Shown: positions 48,711 to 59,301, numbered from the stretch's first letter. The stretch is 64,000 bases of DNA from Alloascoidea africana (GCA_030581615.1 JAKTTT010000049.1:62001-126000), one strand, 5' to 3'. A program made the numbers and translations. Notes: generated by a model from the letters alone, not told the origin.

Positions 48711-49913
48711 ACCCCTCGCACTACTCACAACTGACATTTATTATTTTACTTGAAAACGGAAATGGATATGATGTAAATTGACATTTTCTGCCTGTCTTTT
48801 TTTTTTTTTTCTTTTTGGCATTTTTAATGACTCTTTTCTGTCTTGATATACACATTGATTTTGATACTGGATATGTCACATAAGTTTGCAATTGGCTTTT
48901 TTTCATTCACATTATTGTTATACTACTACATGAATTTGGATACTAGTAGAGATAAAACCTAATACAATCATTAATCTCATTGACCACAATGTGTATGAAG
49001 TAGTGTGCGACACCTAGACAACGTTTGGAACAATGTAGCACCATTCCTAGACAGGTCGGTTTTGTGTATCAACCAGAACCTCTTGCCGGTGTCCCAAATA
49101 GGGAAGAACAAAAATACACAAAGCTTAGAAGACCCCCTACAGCCGCCTCGTATCGGTAGGGGGCCGCAGCTTAACAGACCACTCCCAGCAGAAGCCCACT
49201 CTGAGGAACCCCACGACACCTTTGACAAACGGCTAGCGATGTCAAACACATGTTCGCTACTCATTAGCACGCGATCTCTCGGCTAAACAGCCCCGTCTGG
49301 CTTTTTCGACACTGTTGTCCGGGGCGTTCGCGGCGGTAGCGTGCAAACCTTATCCGACACGCGACGTATCTCGGAAAAGACGAGTTTTTACGACGCGCGC
49401 CGGCCCCCGAGAAACATTCCAATTTTAGACGCCCCACCCCCTACAACTCCAAGTCCTCATCTTCCTTCTCACGAACCAGACAAGCACCTCACCGTCACAG
49501 CCAGATCTCCAGGCCCCCCGACCGAAGTGGCCCCCTCTGCTTGCTAATATCCGACCACACGCTGTATTCCCTGCGTGCGCAGTTCTCTCCTGCTGTCTGT
49601 TTTCCCCGTGTCAAATTTTCTTGTTTGTCAACAGCCGGCTGTTGTGAAGAGTGAGCATCCACCAAAAACCGAATCAACGAGTACTGTGAGATAGCTAACA
49701 TTGGGAAAGTTATTTTAATTACACCTTGGAAGCATAATACTTTGGCTTTTTGTAGGATTTTGTCAGCTACGAGTGCTTCATTACCTCCAGACCCAAATCT
49801 CTTCTCAAACTACGGCTTTCACCGACAATAACCAAAACTTGATCTTCTCCTATCGAAAATCATAACCTGCATTTCTTTTCTCATATCTTTTCCTTCTCAT
49901 AATCACCTCAGAT
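48711..49913. other. 1.2-kb region upstream of RAX2
   Basis: 48720-48980 is AT-rich with a T14 run (48799-48812), the 3' flank of the kinase. 49000-49560 is unusually GC-rich and contains a hairpin CCCCCTAC (49133-49140) paired with GTAGGGGG (49156-49163). No known structural RNA was recognised. The last 350 bp is a pyrimidine-rich RAX2 leader. Confidence 0.5.
49133..49163. repeat. Perfect 8-bp hairpin with 15-nt loop
   Basis: CCCCCTAC and GTAGGGGG are perfect reverse complements around a 15-nt spacer, in a GC-rich non-coding stretch. It could be part of a structured RNA or just a palindromic promoter element. Confidence 0.6.
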
Positions 49914-52900
49914 ATGGTGAAATCTCGACACGCTTCAAAAACCATACTATCTCTCCTGGGAACTCTAAGTCTCCTTGGCTCAACTCCGACCGCAGAAGCG
50001 GCACTGGACTTGTCAATACAGTCCATATCTCAACCAGATGTTCAATTGGACAGTCTAGGTCATCTCTACATTCTCGGCGATTTCGACGGTGCTTCTGTTT
50101 ATCGGTATCATGGCCAGGAGAATTTTACCTACTCGGAGGTAAAAGGGACCGAAGATTCCACAACAACGCAGGACGATATAATACTGCAGTTTAAGAATTT
50201 AACGGCTTTCTCGCGAATAGGATCCTCGGATGGATCAATCAGTTCAACTTGCCAGATCTCAAATACGGTTTTTTTGGGAGGCACATTTTCTTCAATCGGA
50301 CCAACCAAAGATTTGAATGGTCTAGCGCAGCTGGACTTGGAAACGGGCCAGATCTCCTCGTTACGCTCCAAGAACACAGACGAAGAACTCAACAACTTTA
50401 CCGTGCAGAAAGTTTCTGCGCTTTACTGTGATGAAACTGATGATTTGGTTTATATCGGAGGAGATCTCCATTTCAACGGAGCATATGGAGGAATTGTTTA
50501 CAACAAAAAGGCAGAAAAACTGGAGAACTTGCCATTTTTGGGATTTGGCGACCATAGTGTGGTTAACTCCATTGTTAAAGTGCCAAACACTAATGAGAAT
50601 TCCAAATCCTCCTTTATCTTTAGTGGTTATTTTTCTACTCTTGGTAATTCCTCACTGTTGGAAACTACAGTCTATACCGATGGAGAAGGAAACTCGGTCA
50701 CTTCCAGCGGATCAAGCAATGACAATGGCAAGAAAGACCAATCTATAGCAGATTACGACCAGATGATCAATCTTAGCCAAGGAACATTTGAATATACTGC
50801 TGGAAATGGAGACGGTTTGCTTTGTCCACTTGCTACAAACTGGATCTTACCTGACAACTCTGTGGCAACCTGGCAGATCAACAACCCTTACTACTTTACT
50901 CCTTCCAAAATTAGGTTTTACAATTTGCCAACTAATCAGAATGGAAATGGTGCGAGCCTTGTTCGGTTCACTGCTTTTCCATTAAATGGCATTCTTAATT
51001 TGACTTACATTGATCTCGAAACAGGAACTAGAAAGAACTGTGATGCCTACTGTCCATTGTACAGCTCTCAACAGTTGGCAGAAGCAGCCGGTTCGCTGAA
51101 CGATACAACCCGTGCTTCATATCAATCTAATGCTTTGGGGTGGAGCGCAGACTTTCAAGAGTTTGAGTTTGTCAATAATGTCAGTATGAATTCTTTCCAG
51201 GTATATTTACTCGGACAATACGGAAACGCAGCTGGACTCAGTGGAATTGAAGTTTTCCAGAGAGATATTGCAACATACGCAGACAATGGCTTGAATAAGC
51301 TACCTGCCTGTAACGCTAGAGGAGAGGGGGAACAATCTTCTTCCAGCTCCACTTCAGGTGGAGAATGGAAGTCACCAACATTGATTTCTGGAGCCACTGC
51401 AACTTATTTATCCAGCAGCGTGGGGGTGTCAGGCGATGGAGCTGTCGCTGATCAACTTTCAGTTACTTTCCATCCAAATATAACCCAGTCAGGTAACTAT
51501 TCTATTCAAGTTTACACTCCTGGTTGTGCTGAAGATAATTCGTGTGATTCAAGAGGCATTACTTCAGTTCAGCTCAAATCTGGCGACTACACTTACGACA
51601 ACGTATCAACTTCAACAATTTTCCAAACGAACGTAAACGAAAAGTATGATACTGTATACGAAGGATACATTCACGTTAAACGTGGCGATACCGCACAAAT
51701 TGTTCTGAGTGCCCAGGGTCTTTCGGCAGGCCAGAGTAGCTCAACGTTGACAATGGTTGCAGATAAAATTGTTGTTAACATCCTCTCACTTGATTTTTCC
51801 GATGACGAAGAGACCTTACATGTCAGCTTGAATGGCCTTTTTGAGTACAACTTGGGTAATTTCAGCACCTGGAGCTCAAACCATTCTTTCGTTCCTGTTG
51901 GAAACACAACATTGAATACTCTTTTTGAGGATGTTGATACAAATGTTACTGTAAATTCTGTGGTCTTGGATCATTCTGATTTGTATGTGCTTGGAGATTT
52001 TTCCTCCAAGAATGGTAAAAATGTGGTCAAGGTCGAAAAATACTCTTACAGCAACGACAACTCTGAATTATCCGGTACCCCTCAAGCCATTTCATCTTCC
52101 GGGTTGAACGGAGTAGTTTCGAATGGCTTGGTTGTCAACGGTTCTCTCATTATTAGTGGCGACTTTTCTGCTACCGGCGACGGTTCTACTCAGCTTTCTA
52201 AAGTAGCTAATTATTCCTTGAGTAGCAACAAATGGGTTGGGTTTGAATCTGGAATTGATTTCCAAAGTTCCGATATCACGCCAATTACGTTCGATAAAAC
52301 TGATTGTTTGGTCTTTTCAACTTTTAACGAAAGTGCAGTTTGGATCATTGATGAAGGTAAATTTTTGCAAGATTCTAACAAAACATTTGGCCTCGATGCA
52401 AGAATCTCATCCTTTCTCCCTAACCCCAAAGGCAACTATACTTTGCTGAATGGAAAGGTTTTGTACGACGATGTTAGGCAATCGGGAATGTTACTTTTGG
52501 ATAATGGCTTGGACACTTTAACCTCGCCGGCAAAGTTTCAACTAAAGAAAAATTCAAAGGACACGAGCGGTTTCTTTTCAACAGGTTGGTACGTGAACAA
52601 TACTCTTTCAGTTATCGGAGGCCAATTCACCACATCGAATAATATCCAGAATGTGTTGTTCGTGACCAATAAGACAACTCTTGGCGTCTCCAGCCTTAAA
52701 TGGAGCGGTGAAAATTCTACAGTAAAGGCCTTGGCCACAAGCAACAATATGCTCTACGTTGGCGGTGAACTGAGCGCTTCTCCTGACAGTGAAAGCTCAT
52801 CGCAGTTAAGCGGACTTTTCTTTTACGATATGAATGCGAACAAACTTGTAGATACCCAACCACCTGGTGTTTTCGGTTCCAAGGCAACTGTGAATGCACT

Positions 52901-53858
52901 TGAAATTCACAAGGCTTCTAACAATTTAGTTGTGGCTGGAAATTTCGATCAGGTTGGAAGTCTATCTTGCCCCTCTTTCTGTCTTTATAGTCTTGACGAC
53001 CAGCGATGGAACAGTCCAGCTCAGTCTGATTTACTTTCAGGAACTGTTAATTCAATGACTTTCCTGAGTTCTAACACTCTACTCTTGGCTGGAGATTTGG
53101 TGGTTAGTGGGAACTCTACGTACTTTGTAGAGTACGATTTCAAAGCAAAGGATTATACTCCTAGAGTCGGCCTATCTTCTGGCTTGCCTGGCCCTGTTTC
53201 CAATTTTGCATTGTCAGAGTCAGACTTAGATAACAGCCAGATCTATGCAATTGGCGAGCTTTCAGACGGGAAAGGTCAGTATGTTGCGGCTTGGAACGGA
53301 ACCCAATGGAGCAGATACGATTCAGGTTTGTTAAATGGAACTGTTGTTTCAGATTTGGCTTTGTTAGAAACCACTTCTGAGGGTACTGGAAATGCAACTA
53401 CGGCATTGGCGAAGCATGGGAATGTTTTGCTAATCACCGGACAGTTGGAGTTAGAAGATTATGGAAGTTCTTCCAGTGCTTTCTTTGATGGATCATCTTG
53501 GACGCCATATGTAATGACGACGTTATCATCATCAGACGACAATAATGTTTCAGATGGTTCCATAACTACCATGTTCAACTCCCTAAATTCAAAAACGTTA
53601 CGAAACGGCAAGAATGGATCCTCGAAAATGCGCCGTGGGTATGTTGTTTTAATTGCTCTAGCAATTTCCCTCGGCTTAATGTTCTTGCTTATTGGAATTG
53701 GCGCCTTGTATTCATATGTTGAAAAGAGACGAAAGGGATATAGACCAATGACCAGTCGGATCTCAGAGCAAGAGATGGCAGAAACCGTCCCCCCAGACAC
53801 GTTGTTTGGATCATTAGATCAGTATAAGAACGCAAGGGCTCATGGTAAAGCAGATTAA
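49914..53858 (+). CDS. RAX2: Rax2 bud-site selection membrane protein
   Basis: Large plasma-membrane glycoprotein that, with Rax1, marks former division sites for bipolar budding. It has 1314 residues in one exon; S. cerevisiae Rax2 has 1220. The N-terminus has a signal peptide (about 1-29, cleavage near TAEAA). A long extracellular domain follows, with kelch/beta-propeller-like repeats (recurring YIGGDLHF, LILGDFS, VAGNFDQVG units) and more than 20 N-x-S/T sites. A single TM helix sits at about 1242-1265, and the short basic cytoplasmic tail begins KRRKGYRPM. The order and tail match the family. The gene converges on the YeeE-like gene. Confidence 0.92.
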   Translation: MVKSRHASKTILSLLGTLSLLGSTPTAEAALDLSIQSISQPDVQLDSLGHLYILGDFDGASVYRYHGQENFTYSEVKGTEDSTTTQDDIILQFKNLTAFSRIGSSDGSISSTCQISNTVFLGGTFSSIGPTKDLNGLAQLDLETGQISSLRSKNTDEELNNFTVQKVSALYCDETDDLVYIGGDLHFNGAYGGIVYNKKAEKLENLPFLGFGDHSVVNSIVKVPNTNENSKSSFIFSGYFSTLGNSSLLETTVYTDGEGNSVTSSGSSNDNGKKDQSIADYDQMINLSQGTFEYTAGNGDGLLCPLATNWILPDNSVATWQINNPYYFTPSKIRFYNLPTNQNGNGASLVRFTAFPLNGILNLTYIDLETGTRKNCDAYCPLYSSQQLAEAAGSLNDTTRASYQSNALGWSADFQEFEFVNNVSMNSFQVYLLGQYGNAAGLSGIEVFQRDIATYADNGLNKLPACNARGEGEQSSSSSTSGGEWKSPTLISGATATYLSSSVGVSGDGAVADQLSVTFHPNITQSGNYSIQVYTPGCAEDNSCDSRGITSVQLKSGDYTYDNVSTSTIFQTNVNEKYDTVYEGYIHVKRGDTAQIVLSAQGLSAGQSSSTLTMVADKIVVNILSLDFSDDEETLHVSLNGLFEYNLGNFSTWSSNHSFVPVGNTTLNTLFEDVDTNVTVNSVVLDHSDLYVLGDFSSKNGKNVVKVEKYSYSNDNSELSGTPQAISSSGLNGVVSNGLVVNGSLIISGDFSATGDGSTQLSKVANYSLSSNKWVGFESGIDFQSSDITPITFDKTDCLVFSTFNESAVWIIDEGKFLQDSNKTFGLDARISSFLPNPKGNYTLLNGKVLYDDVRQSGMLLLDNGLDTLTSPAKFQLKKNSKDTSGFFSTGWYVNNTLSVIGGQFTTSNNIQNVLFVTNKTTLGVSSLKWSGENSTVKALATSNNMLYVGGELSASPDSESSSQLSGLFFYDMNANKLVDTQPPGVFGSKATVNALEIHKASNNLVVAGNFDQVGSLSCPSFCLYSLDDQRWNSPAQSDLLSGTVNSMTFLSSNTLLLAGDLVVSGNSTYFVEYDFKAKDYTPRVGLSSGLPGPVSNFALSESDLDNSQIYAIGELSDGKGQYVAAWNGTQWSRYDSGLLNGTVVSDLALLETTSEGTGNATTALAKHGNVLLITGQLELEDYGSSSSAFFDGSSWTPYVMTTLSSSDDNNVSDGSITTMFNSLNSKTLRNGKNGSSKMRRGYVVLIALAISLGLMFLLIGIGALYSYVEKRRKGYRPMTSRISEQEMAETVPPDTLFGSLDQYKNARAHGKAD

Positions 53859-54201
53859 AAAAAAAAGCTCTTTGAAATTTTGGCATAACTTTTCACCATT
53901 TTTGAACGTTGAAGTTTTTTTGTTCGTTTGACTGTTTGTTTGCTTGTGTCGTTCCTCTGCAGCGCTGTAACTGTAAAGATTCTCTTTCCTGTTGATATCT
54001 CTTTTGCCTTTTTGTCTTATTTTTTATTTATCGTGGACTTTCTAAAAATTGACACTTTTTACTATGCAGTTTTTGTTTTTTTAATCGATACTAGTGAGTA
54101 AATAATTTATTAAAGACGCTTATTAATCAATTAACTTTCATTCTATAAATGTGCCTTTCCTCTACACACATTCTTTATTAATAGTCCTTGATCACATTGT
54201 C
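53859..54201. other. Intergenic between convergent RAX2 and YeeE-like genes
   Basis: 343 bp, very T-rich on the plus strand, with an A10 run right after the RAX2 stop. It holds the 3' ends of both transcripts. No gene was seen. Confidence 0.6.
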
Positions 54202-55260
54202 TCAGTTCATAAAAGTGGCCAAATAATAGCCCGAGAGGAAACTAGAAACCCAGGTCACCCCTCTATAGGTGTTGAAGAATAAACTAAGCCAACCAGGTCC
54301 AGGACAAACTCCCATTAAACCCCATCCAAGTCCAAAAATTGCATTGCCCATAAGGAATTTAGGATCAGAGACGACATTTGACCAGTTAAGGTCGTATGAA
54401 TCCGCAATGAGAGGTTTATCAGCTGATGGCGTGGGCTTTGAATCTTTCTCATCGGACTTTTTTGGTTCTGGTTGTTGAGGTATCAACTGTTTCCACAAAA
54501 GCGCATTAGGAATAACTGCAAAGAGAACGATTAGAGCCAATGAAGGATCAAACTTTTCCAACTGTGCAAATGCCAAAAAGCCTTGCGTTTTGGCTGGTGA
54601 TCCCATTCCGCTGACCAGTAGACCGAGGCCAAAGTAGAAACCTGCAAATAGTCCATTGATCAACTGGAGAGCCTTTTTCACACAACCTTTCTTTGAACAT
54701 TCCTTTTCGCTTCTACAGAGCAAAGCCTTTGACAACAGGGGAAGACCTAAATAACCAATTCCGTAACCAATTCCCAGCAGGGATAGAAGCATGGTTTTAT
54801 TGGCGTTGAATACTTTAAAAGCAGGGTCATAATTGATACAGGCCCCTCCGGGGCATGTTGAACCAAGTTTGAAAACGTTAACAACAGCAGCAGCGACAGA
54901 AAAGAAAACAGAAGTTGCAACAAGACTTCGGACCCGAAGTCTAGATAGTCCGGCCAGCATATGTCCACTTGTGCAACCGCACCCCCATTTTGTTCCGAAG
55001 CCTACTAAGAAACTAGAAGCATAGAACAGAGTAGAGCTGACCGCGCCGTAGGTGGGTATAAAATCTGGTAAGAGGTACTTTGTAAGTAGCGAAGAAAGTC
55101 CTAGCCCAACAAGAATAGGGATATTATTGAGAGACGGCGATTTGAAGGCTCCGGATATTAAAGAGGAGAATCCGATTATTTTACCGGAATGCTTGACATA
55201 AGAGGTTGTTGCCAACTGAATATACAGGGCACCAATTGCAGTTTCTGCTATAGTGAACAT
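54202..55260 (-). CDS. YeeE/YedE (DUF395) family membrane transporter
   Basis: Multi-spanning membrane protein of the family whose bacterial member YeeE imports thiosulfate. It has 352 residues from the first ATG (55260). About nine or ten hydrophobic spans can be counted. Two internally repeated halves each carry the family cysteine motif: CGCTSGHMLAGLSR (residues 94-107) and GLGWGLMGVCPGPGW near the C-terminus. SGMGSPAKTQGFL is the third family motif. A hydrophilic loop (PKKSDEKDSKPT) separates late helices. The upstream CACGTGA site suggests sulfur regulation with MET17. Substrate is inferred, not shown. No paralogous neighbours are present; transfer from bacteria is possible but not testable here. 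Confidence 0.82.
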   Translation of the reverse strand: MFTIAETAIGALYIQLATTSYVKHSGKIIGFSSLISGAFKSPSLNNIPILVGLGLSSLLTKYLLPDFIPTYGAVSSTLFYASSFLVGFGTKWGCGCTSGHMLAGLSRLRVRSLVATSVFFSVAAAVVNVFKLGSTCPGGACINYDPAFKVFNANKTMLLSLLGIGYGIGYLGLPLLSKALLCRSEKECSKKGCVKKALQLINGLFAGFYFGLGLLVSGMGSPAKTQGFLAFAQLEKFDPSLALIVLFAVIPNALLWKQLIPQQPEPKKSDEKDSKPTPSADKPLIADSYDLNWSNVVSDPKFLMGNAIFGLGWGLMGVCPGPGWLSLFFNTYRGVTWVSSFLSGYYLATFMN

Positions 55261-55459
55261 TGAGGAAGTGCAGATCTGTGATTGCAAAACAAGAGGGAAC
55301 GATTTCGTGACTCTTAAATACTTTGCAATCAACAGGATTTAATCTTGGCACGATCTGGCATCCGCAAAGTCCGCTGAGTGAAAAGGGTCCAGAACGCCAC
55401 ACCTGGCCAGGCACTAGCCACCCAACTAAGGCTTAGCAATAGGGCGGGTAAACATCTTT

Positions 55460-55466
55460 CACGTGA
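55460..55466. promoter_or_regulatory. Cbf1-type site CACGTGA between YeeE-like and NDUFB3 genes
   Basis: TTCACGTGACG at 55458-55468 lies 200 bp upstream of the YeeE-like ATG and 97 bp upstream of the NDUFB3 ATG on the other side. The same 7-bp word is found upstream of MET17. Cbf1 controls both sulfur genes and respiratory genes in several yeasts, so either neighbour could be the target. Confidence 0.5.
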
Positions 55467-55561
55467 CGTTTTCGGACCAATCATGTGGAACCCGTTAGTG
55501 TGTTATCCTCACCATCGGCAATTTCAGAAATCTTTGAACAAGAAAGCCAACAGTAGTAAAA

Positions 55562-55823
55562 ATGGCAAACCAACAACCACATGATCCTTGGGCAAGGAGG
55601 TATGCGCATTTGTTATGACATAGAAGAGGAGCAGTGTTTTTGGAGGAAATGAATCACATGCTAACGAGATGGAACAAAATATAGAGAAGCATGGCGATAC
55701 AGAGGACCTTTCACTCGATATAACAGGTTCAAAGGTGCTCTACCAGGATTCGGAATTGCATCAGTTGCCTTTGTGATATATGTTGCTGCTGAGAAGTTTA
55801 TATTCCCTCCAAGCCATCACTAA
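55562..55823 (+). CDS. Complex I subunit NDUFB3 (B12), 2 exons
   Basis: Accessory membrane-arm subunit of mitochondrial NADH:ubiquinone oxidoreductase. Exons are 55562-55599 and 55685-55823. The 85-nt intron starts GTATGC and has a GCTAAC branch site before ATAG. The product has 58 residues: an N-terminal HDPWARREAWRYRGPF, matching the DPWGRNEAWRYMGGF signature of animal B12, then a single TM helix (GFGIASVAFVIYVAAEKF) and a C-terminal HH. Each exon alone is too short to be noticed, and the join is supported by the uninterrupted signature. Its presence means this yeast has complex I. It is divergent from the YeeE-like gene. Confidence 0.9.
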
Positions 55824-56134
55824 GAGATTCTATCCCGTTTTGTGTATCTATCAACTACGCAACCCCAAGGTGAAGACTAGGACCAGACATGCTATAGATG
55901 AACTGTGAAACCAACGCTTGAAGTATATAGCCAATAATATTACTGCATTGAAATATACCACGAGCATATGCTATAACTCAGTCCCTAATTCATAATTTGT
56001 GCCAAAGATCAAGTTTTACGCCGAGAAAAGAAGCTAGCATTAATTGCACGATACTCACAAAGTAAAGACATAATTTTATTTACAATCTGCCCTTTTGTTT
56101 TCTTTCTAAGCTATAGACAATAATCCTCCATCAG
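55824..56134. other. Intergenic between NDUFB3 and RSM25
   Basis: 311 bp of AT-rich DNA holding the 3' ends of two convergent genes. Nothing else was recognised. Confidence 0.6.
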
Positions 56135-56974
56135 CTACAAATCTTCAAAACCAGAGTAGACGCTGCCATCGTCATTCTTTGACAGTTTACTATTATCACT
56201 GAAAGCCATATCACTAACGGACATTCTTGAGACTTCCAACACTTTAGTAGCTTCAATAGCATCCTTGTTCCATTTCTTAATCGTTTTCTGCTCTTTCTGA
56301 ATACCAATATCGTTGGAAGATGGAGCAAACACAGCTCCAAACATTCTTGCCTCTTCTTGGGCAACTTGCTCCTCCAGTTCTTCCTGTATTCGAAGTCTGT
56401 AGAACTCAAATCGAGCCTTGTCGTAAGCTTCCAATAGCGTTGGCTGATTTCCCTCTTTGTTTTTTTCATTTGCCTGGATCCAAAGTGCTCGTTGCACCAC
56501 GCTACAAGTTCATTAGTACCACAAGATGGCTAAGCAAACACACATGAAATAGAGGAATCCATACCTTTCTCCATCTAGTGGCTTTGTAAGCTGGACCATC
56601 GTGCTCCAATCGTAATTCGCTGCGTCATTACCACTAACTTCGACAAGCACTTTGGGTCTCGTTAGCTCCCAAGGGTGCTGTTGGAAAAACACCGTTCTCA
56701 AATTCTCCTCATCAAAGCGAATCTTTTTGGGTTCTATAGCTTTTGATGCTGGATACTTCTTCTTTTTAAAGTCCCCTCTTGTATTGTAAAAGCCATTCTT
56801 GGTTTTCTCCGGTAAAGACGGTTTCTGGTACTGGGGAACTTTTCGTGTGAAATCCTTTACCGGAGGATGAGCACCCACAACTCGAAACCATGAAGGCTCT
56901 GTATCGAGCACTCCTGCTTTCAGGTAATGAGAAGTCCGCTCCAGCACTTCGATTGCACCTGTTTGAATTTTCAT
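56135..56974 (-). CDS. RSM25: Mitochondrial small ribosomal subunit protein Rsm25 (mS23), 2 exons
   Basis: Component of the mitochondrial 37S ribosomal subunit. Exons are 56565-56974 and 56135-56501; the 63-nt intron has a GTATGG donor. Splicing gives LTKPLDGE-SVVQRALWIQAN, the exact family junction, for 258 residues (S. cerevisiae Rsm25 has 264). The N-terminal MKIQTGAIEVLERTSHYLKAG is diagnostic. EAYDKARFEFYRLRIQEELEE and EEARMFGA lie in the second exon. The C-terminus is acidic and variable. Confidence 0.94.
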
Positions 56975-57123
56975 GGCAAAAGTTGTGCTAGTGTGTGTGC
57001 ACTCTACAGTTCCCGATCCAGTGGTGCGAAAATTTGGAGGTGTGTGTGTGTTTAAACAGACAACATTTTTACAGGCTCCTACAGAACACTAAAAAGTAGA
57101 TAAATTTGAAAAGATTCAAAAAC

Positions 57124-59301
57124 CTACCTAAACTCGAACAGTTCTTCTTCGCCATTGCACAAAGCTCTCACTCGCTCACTTCCAACGATTCTTTCTAGTC
57201 TCAGAGCGTCCCACTTACTATAAACAACTCTCACGCGACACTCACCTAGACTGGAAGCAGATTCTTCCGTCAGCTCTTTATTCATAGAAGCAAACTCAAC
57301 CAACTCTTTGTAATAGAGTGAATACGTAGGAGGTTGATACATTATGACCTGTTTTACACCTTTGATTTCGAAACGCCTGTAAAAATGAAGACGCTCTGTG
57401 TAAACAAGCATCTTTTTGGTTCCTTTTAGAAATAAGGCTCGTGCCCGCATCATATCCCCCAAGGCTGAGTATTCATCTATTGCACTGAACGCAATGGACG
57501 TTTTGCTCGCCAAATAGTTTTTGACGCGAAGATAGTCTGCATAGTCAGGAACAAAAAGTAAGATTCCTCCATCTCCGCCATAATTATTAGCTATTGGAGG
57601 CAGGACAACATTCTTGAAATAGGAGAACCTTTTATCCATATCAGCTATAGGTGACTCGCTATAGAATCTCGTCATGATATGCTTCACTGGGTTAACGGAA
57701 ATAATCTTTGTCATTGAACATTCATCAGCAGCAATCATATTCTGCAAAAGCTTCTGTTTGCCAAAGACATTAGTGCAGTAGGTGTTGAAAACAGAGCTGA
57801 TCTCAGGCGTTAAGAATTCACAAAAAATGAGAGTTTGCCTTATGTATTTGGATTGTTCATTAATGTGGTGCATCTTGACACGCTGAATGTCGATATTGTC
57901 CTCCCACTTTGTTGGCTTTAGGTTAATTAGTGGCATCAGATGGTAAATATTACTCCAATTTTGCATTTCAATCGCGTTCGCTTGGTCAATTATACAAATC
58001 TCAATAGAGCTCAAAAAATTTCTATCACCCTTTTTCTTGCCGTTCCCGTTGGCCATCATCCACAATCCGAGAGGAGAGGCAACTATCAAGTCGCTTTTAT
58101 AAAACGAAGAATACAGTTTCACAGACGTTCTTGTAAACTTTACTCCTAGGGCAAAAAAATCATTTGAGTTCCCTTTGAAGTACTGTCGAAAATCTTCTGG
58201 CCTTTTAGCCGCCAGCTCATTTTCTGAGTAATATTGTTGCTTGAATCTCTTTTTGTTTTCATGCTGAGTGGTTCCTGAAAGCAAGAATAACCGTTCTATT
58301 AGTTCATAGCATGCATTTCGTGTTGGCAACAATATCAGAACTGTTGGCCTAGTTAAACCCTGATCCCGGTATCCGGCTTCACTGTTTGGATTGGCCGCAA
58401 GCCTGGTGTTGTGTTTTGTTATCAAATCTCTTGTCTTATTGATATGGTCAATTACATGGGCCAGATAAAGATCTCTGTATTCATCAGCTGTTTCTAAGCT
58501 TTGAACAGGAAACAGCATATCATTATATTGAAAAATTGGATCCACTAGCTCCTTTTGCAAGGGAGATAGGGACGGATAAGCGTTATCAAAAGCCGCCTGT
58601 ACCTTTTGCTTCAGTCGGTACTGTTTAAGAGTCTTTTTAGATTGAATTGGCTCTGTTGGTGGGGCCACTTTTGACACATAGCTGAGAACAGTACCTTTCA
58701 GAAAACAATTTCTCTCTTTGATCGTGTTCCACTTTTCTGTTGATAAGGATTTGATTGAATTCTGCAAAAACTTTTCATCAGGTTTCAGACAATGGTAATT
58801 GAAAGGCATTTTATCATCATCCTGCTCATCATTACTGTCTAGGTCCGCTTCATCTGGTATTTCAGTCTCAGACTCGGATTCATAATCAACTGGATTATAT
58901 TCTTCCTCATCCATATCTGCAATTCCCTCGTCCTCGTCATGTTCTTGTCGCGATGACTTTGTTTTTGTTGTTTTAGATTTTGCTTTCTTAGGTTTGTGAT
59001 CGGATTTCAGTAGAGTCAAGAGAGCGTCATACGCCATTTTATTCTCTCCATCTTCAGTGCTCTTTTCTTCCTCTTCATTGTCCTCTCCCTCCGTTTCCTC
59101 TTTATTGTCTTCGTCATCTTCAGGCTCGCTAATATGAACCTTTCTGCTGTGAGGCTTCTTATCCCGATTCTGCCCTAATGGCTTTCTCATTTCTTTTCTG
59201 CCATGTTTTGTTCTTGCCCTTTTCGCAAATTCCTGAGACTTGGATTCCAAACGAACTTCTTCCCGTTCTCTTTTCTGTCTTCTAGCGAGGCTCGCAGGCA
59301 T
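57124..59301 (-). CDS. UTP25: U3 snoRNP-associated protein Utp25
   Basis: Nucleolar factor for 18S rRNA maturation in the SSU processome (DEXD-like fold without helicase activity; vertebrate Def). It has 725 residues from the ATG at 59301 (yeast Utp25 has 721). The N-terminus is basic (RRQKREREE) and then strongly acidic (EEDNKEETEGEDNEEEEK). The C-terminal UTP25 domain includes QKELVDPIFQYNDMLFP, TRPTVLILLPTRNACYEL, DLIVASPLGLWMM, TLIFCEFLTPEISSVF, HIMTRFYSESP and VKQVIMYQPPTY. In place of a DEAD box it has IEICIIDQANAI, as in the family. Further upstream the frame is open but has no better start. Confidence 0.93.
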   Translation of the reverse strand: MPASLARRQKREREEVRLESKSQEFAKRARTKHGRKEMRKPLGQNRDKKPHSRKVHISEPEDDEDNKEETEGEDNEEEEKSTEDGENKMAYDALLTLLKSDHKPKKAKSKTTKTKSSRQEHDEDEGIADMDEEEYNPVDYESESETEIPDEADLDSNDEQDDDKMPFNYHCLKPDEKFLQNSIKSLSTEKWNTIKERNCFLKGTVLSYVSKVAPPTEPIQSKKTLKQYRLKQKVQAAFDNAYPSLSPLQKELVDPIFQYNDMLFPVQSLETADEYRDLYLAHVIDHINKTRDLITKHNTRLAANPNSEAGYRDQGLTRPTVLILLPTRNACYELIERLFLLSGTTQHENKKRFKQQYYSENELAAKRPEDFRQYFKGNSNDFFALGVKFTRTSVKLYSSFYKSDLIVASPLGLWMMANGNGKKKGDRNFLSSIEICIIDQANAIEMQNWSNIYHLMPLINLKPTKWEDNIDIQRVKMHHINEQSKYIRQTLIFCEFLTPEISSVFNTYCTNVFGKQKLLQNMIAADECSMTKIISVNPVKHIMTRFYSESPIADMDKRFSYFKNVVLPPIANNYGGDGGILLFVPDYADYLRVKNYLASKTSIAFSAIDEYSALGDMMRARALFLKGTKKMLVYTERLHFYRRFEIKGVKQVIMYQPPTYSLYYKELVEFASMNKELTEESASSLGECRVRVVYSKWDALRLERIVGSERVRALCNGEEELFEFR

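Noticed and set aside
49000-49330. 5S rRNA or other housekeeping RNA in the GC-rich stretch
   Set aside because: A GCAGCTTAACAG word recalls the 5S internal region, but the surrounding conserved 5S boxes are absent. No RNase P, SRP or snRNA signature was found.
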